Below are positions 14,843 to 15,818 of a stretch of DNA of 15,818 nt, one piece after another. The notes beneath the pieces are model-generated. The model worked only from the letters and a program-made list of their open reading frames with translations. It was not told the DNA's origin and made no database searches. This DNA is from Planctomycetota bacterium. Its GTDB lineage: Bacteria > Planctomycetota > Phycisphaerae > WQYP01. The stretch is from assembly GCA_021852225.1 (NCBI GenBank), contig JAJZOA010000281.1, positions 1 through 15,818 of the forward strand, written 5' to 3'. The position numbers and the translations under genes are program-made. Numbering within the stretch: the first letter of the stretch is position 1; each line of letters begins with the position of its first letter.

Positions 14843-14893
14843 ACGGTCAAAAGCTGTCAACGGCTGTGCCATTTCAAGACAGCGTGGCGCGAC
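14823..14893. repeat. Spaced 8-base inverted repeat between convergent genes
   Basis: GTCGCGCC at 14823-14830 and GGCGCGAC at 14886-14893 are perfect reverse complements with a 55-base gap. They lie in the 166-base stretch between the convergent ends of DUF1501 and the DUF190 gene. Function unknown; it could be an mRNA 3' structure. Confidence 0.3.
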
Positions 14894-14965
14894 GAGAGTA
14901 TCGCGGCGGGCCAATCTGCTTGCCGCCTTGCCGGCCGCGCCCCGGGCCACACATTGTTGCAGCGA

Positions 14966-15736
14966 TCAGAAATCCGGACCGGACGGCGCGGCATCCGCCC
15001 GGTTATGCCGGTAAGCCAGAATCCGCACTTCTTCCATGGTTATCATCCCTTCCTGAACCATGTCATCCAGTGCGGGCAGCAAAGTTTCAATTTTTTCGCG
15101 TGAATCGACGATTTCAATGACGATCGGCAGGTCTGTGGAAAGTACCAGAACTTTGTTGGTGTGCAGTACGCTGTTGGCACCAAAACCCATTGACCCGCGC
15201 AATACCGTGCCACCCGCCAGACCCGCTTCACGCGCTTTGTGAATAATTGCTTCAAACAACGGCTGGCCCTTCCAGGTGTCGGACTCACCGATGAATATCC
15301 GCAAAAGCACCCCCGTTTCATTTATACGCATGTTTTCCGTCTCCTTGATTTGAGGAATTGTGCTAAGGGCCACGATTTGGCCCGAAAGTTCCGACCTGTG
15401 CGGATCGCCACCGTTTTTCCGGTACATCACCACCGCCGCCCGCTCCAATGTGGCCAGCCCGTGGCGCATCTCAAGAGCTACAATTGTCTGCAGGAAGTCT
15501 GCGATCCGGTTGCCGGTATCTACAAATTCCACAATCACCGGCGCAGCGCTGAGCATCCGAAAATCTGAAGGGCGAAGCATTCCTCTGGCGCCAAAACCAA
15601 AAAGGCCGCGCAACACGGTCGCTCCAGAAAGTTTGCGACGGGCCGCCTCCAGAATCAATCGTTCATACACCGGTGCCAGATGGTATGTTTCCGCACTGGA
15701 AAGAAACAGCCGCAGCAGCACCCGTTCACCATTCAT
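14966..15736 (-). CDS. Tandem DUF190 (PII-like) protein
   Basis: 256 residues made of two DUF190 domains: about 4-106 and 141-244. Each has the family start (LLRLFLSSAE / LLRIFIGESD), a helix with LILEAARRKLSGATVLRG / AIIHKAREAGLAGGTVLRG, then GFGA and the IVEF / IVIEI strand. DUF190 proteins have a PII-like fold and are usually single-domain, about 100-120 residues, often beside crcB fluoride channel genes. Here they are fused by a linker of about 35 residues. The linker encodes AAGGAG nine bases before Met136, so a second protein may start there. AAGGAA lies before the main ATG. Ligand and partner are unknown. The two copies differ clearly in sequence, so the duplication is not recent. Confidence 0.92.
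   Translation of the reverse strand: MNGERVLLRLFLSSAETYHLAPVYERLILEAARRKLSGATVLRGLFGFGARGMLRPSDFRMLSAAPVIVEFVDTGNRIADFLQTIVALEMRHGLATLERAAVVMYRKNGGDPHRSELSGQIVALSTIPQIKETENMRINETGVLLRIFIGESDTWKGQPLFEAIIHKAREAGLAGGTVLRGSMGFGANSVLHTNKVLVLSTDLPIVIEIVDSREKIETLLPALDDMVQEGMITMEEVRILAYRHNRADAAPSGPDF
15329..15346 (-). promoter_or_regulatory. Internal ribosome binding site and start in the DUF190 gene
   Basis: Leftward, AAGGAG (15346-15341), a 9-base spacer and ATG (15331-15329) lie in frame between the two DUF190 domains. The match and spacing are as good as at any gene start in this window. Starting here would give a 121-residue single-domain protein of standard family length. Confidence 0.6.
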
Positions 15737-15784
15737 AGCGAAATTCCTTCGTACATCTATTCGTGAATTTTATGTCACCGCGAT

Positions 15785-15818
15785 TCAGCCACCCATCCAA
15801 TGCCCAATCATAACACCT
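15785..15818 (-). CDS. Possible 3' end of a membrane protein gene, perhaps crcB
   Basis: Reading leftward from the window edge, one frame gives GVMIGHWMGG and then a stop at 15787-15785. It ends 48 bases before the DUF190 gene. The hydrophobic, Gly- and Trp-containing end resembles the C-terminus of small membrane proteins such as CrcB, whose genes commonly adjoin DUF190 genes. Only ten codons are visible. Another frame stays open through the edge, so this is a suggestion from context. Confidence 0.3.
   Translation of the reverse strand, partial: GVMIGHWMGG

Noticed and set aside
1..15818. CRISPR arrays, tRNA or rRNA genes, insertion sequences, phage genes
   Set aside because: No regularly spaced repeats, no tRNA-like T-loop or cloverleaf, no rRNA-like stretch, and no transposase, integrase or terminal inverted repeat was seen.

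Overview
The window looks like chromosomal DNA from a planctomycete, probably of the Phycisphaerae type. The main clue is the DUF1800-DUF1501 gene pair, with a Tat-type leader on the DUF1501 protein, which is very common in that phylum. Supporting clues are several secreted proteins of no recognised family, a bacterial deiodinase-like secreted protein, and an ECF sigma/anti-sigma pair beside a secreted protein. Coding density is high and GC looks moderately high. I see no insertion sequence, phage gene, tRNA, rRNA or CRISPR array. The first nine bases match the end of a common Illumina adapter, so the left edge may be a contig end.

Layout: 205-4260 is a rightward block of housekeeping and envelope genes: a cupin protein, aspartate-semialdehyde dehydrogenase (asd), tRNA pseudouridine synthase A (truA) and a family 4 glycosyltransferase. 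The glycosyltransferase overlaps the start of a large secreted protein of unknown function (to 6406). The strand then switches. From 6454 to 8848 (leftward) lies a probable operon, read in the order secreted protein, ECF sigma factor, membrane anti-sigma-like protein, with an ATGA overlap between the last two. Still leftward come an ArsR-type regulator (9000-9353), a solitary 30S ribosomal protein S18 (9654-9914), a seven-iron ferredoxin (10117-10377) and a secreted deiodinase-like protein (10660-11712). At 11713-11944 an AT-rich intergenic region appears to fire in both directions. Rightward from it run DUF1800 and DUF1501 (11945-14799). Convergent to these is a gene with two DUF190 domains (14966-15736), preceded at the window edge by what may be the last codons of a crcB-like membrane protein gene.

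How the genes work together: most are independent. Three pairings are supported by spacing: glycosyltransferase with the secreted 718-721 aa protein (overlapping), secreted protein/sigma/anti-sigma (35-bp gap, then a 4-base overlap), and DUF1800/DUF1501 (44-bp gap with a strong ribosome binding site).

Most interesting points: a strong internal ribosome binding site and start between the two DUF190 domains, so the gene may make two proteins; a deiodinase-like protein with Glu where the catalytic Sec/Cys belongs; the sigma operon led by a secreted protein, with a sigma factor carrying a 65-residue tail; and a structured leader upstream of a solitary rpsR. I did not find a clearly new multi-gene system. 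These are the best leads.
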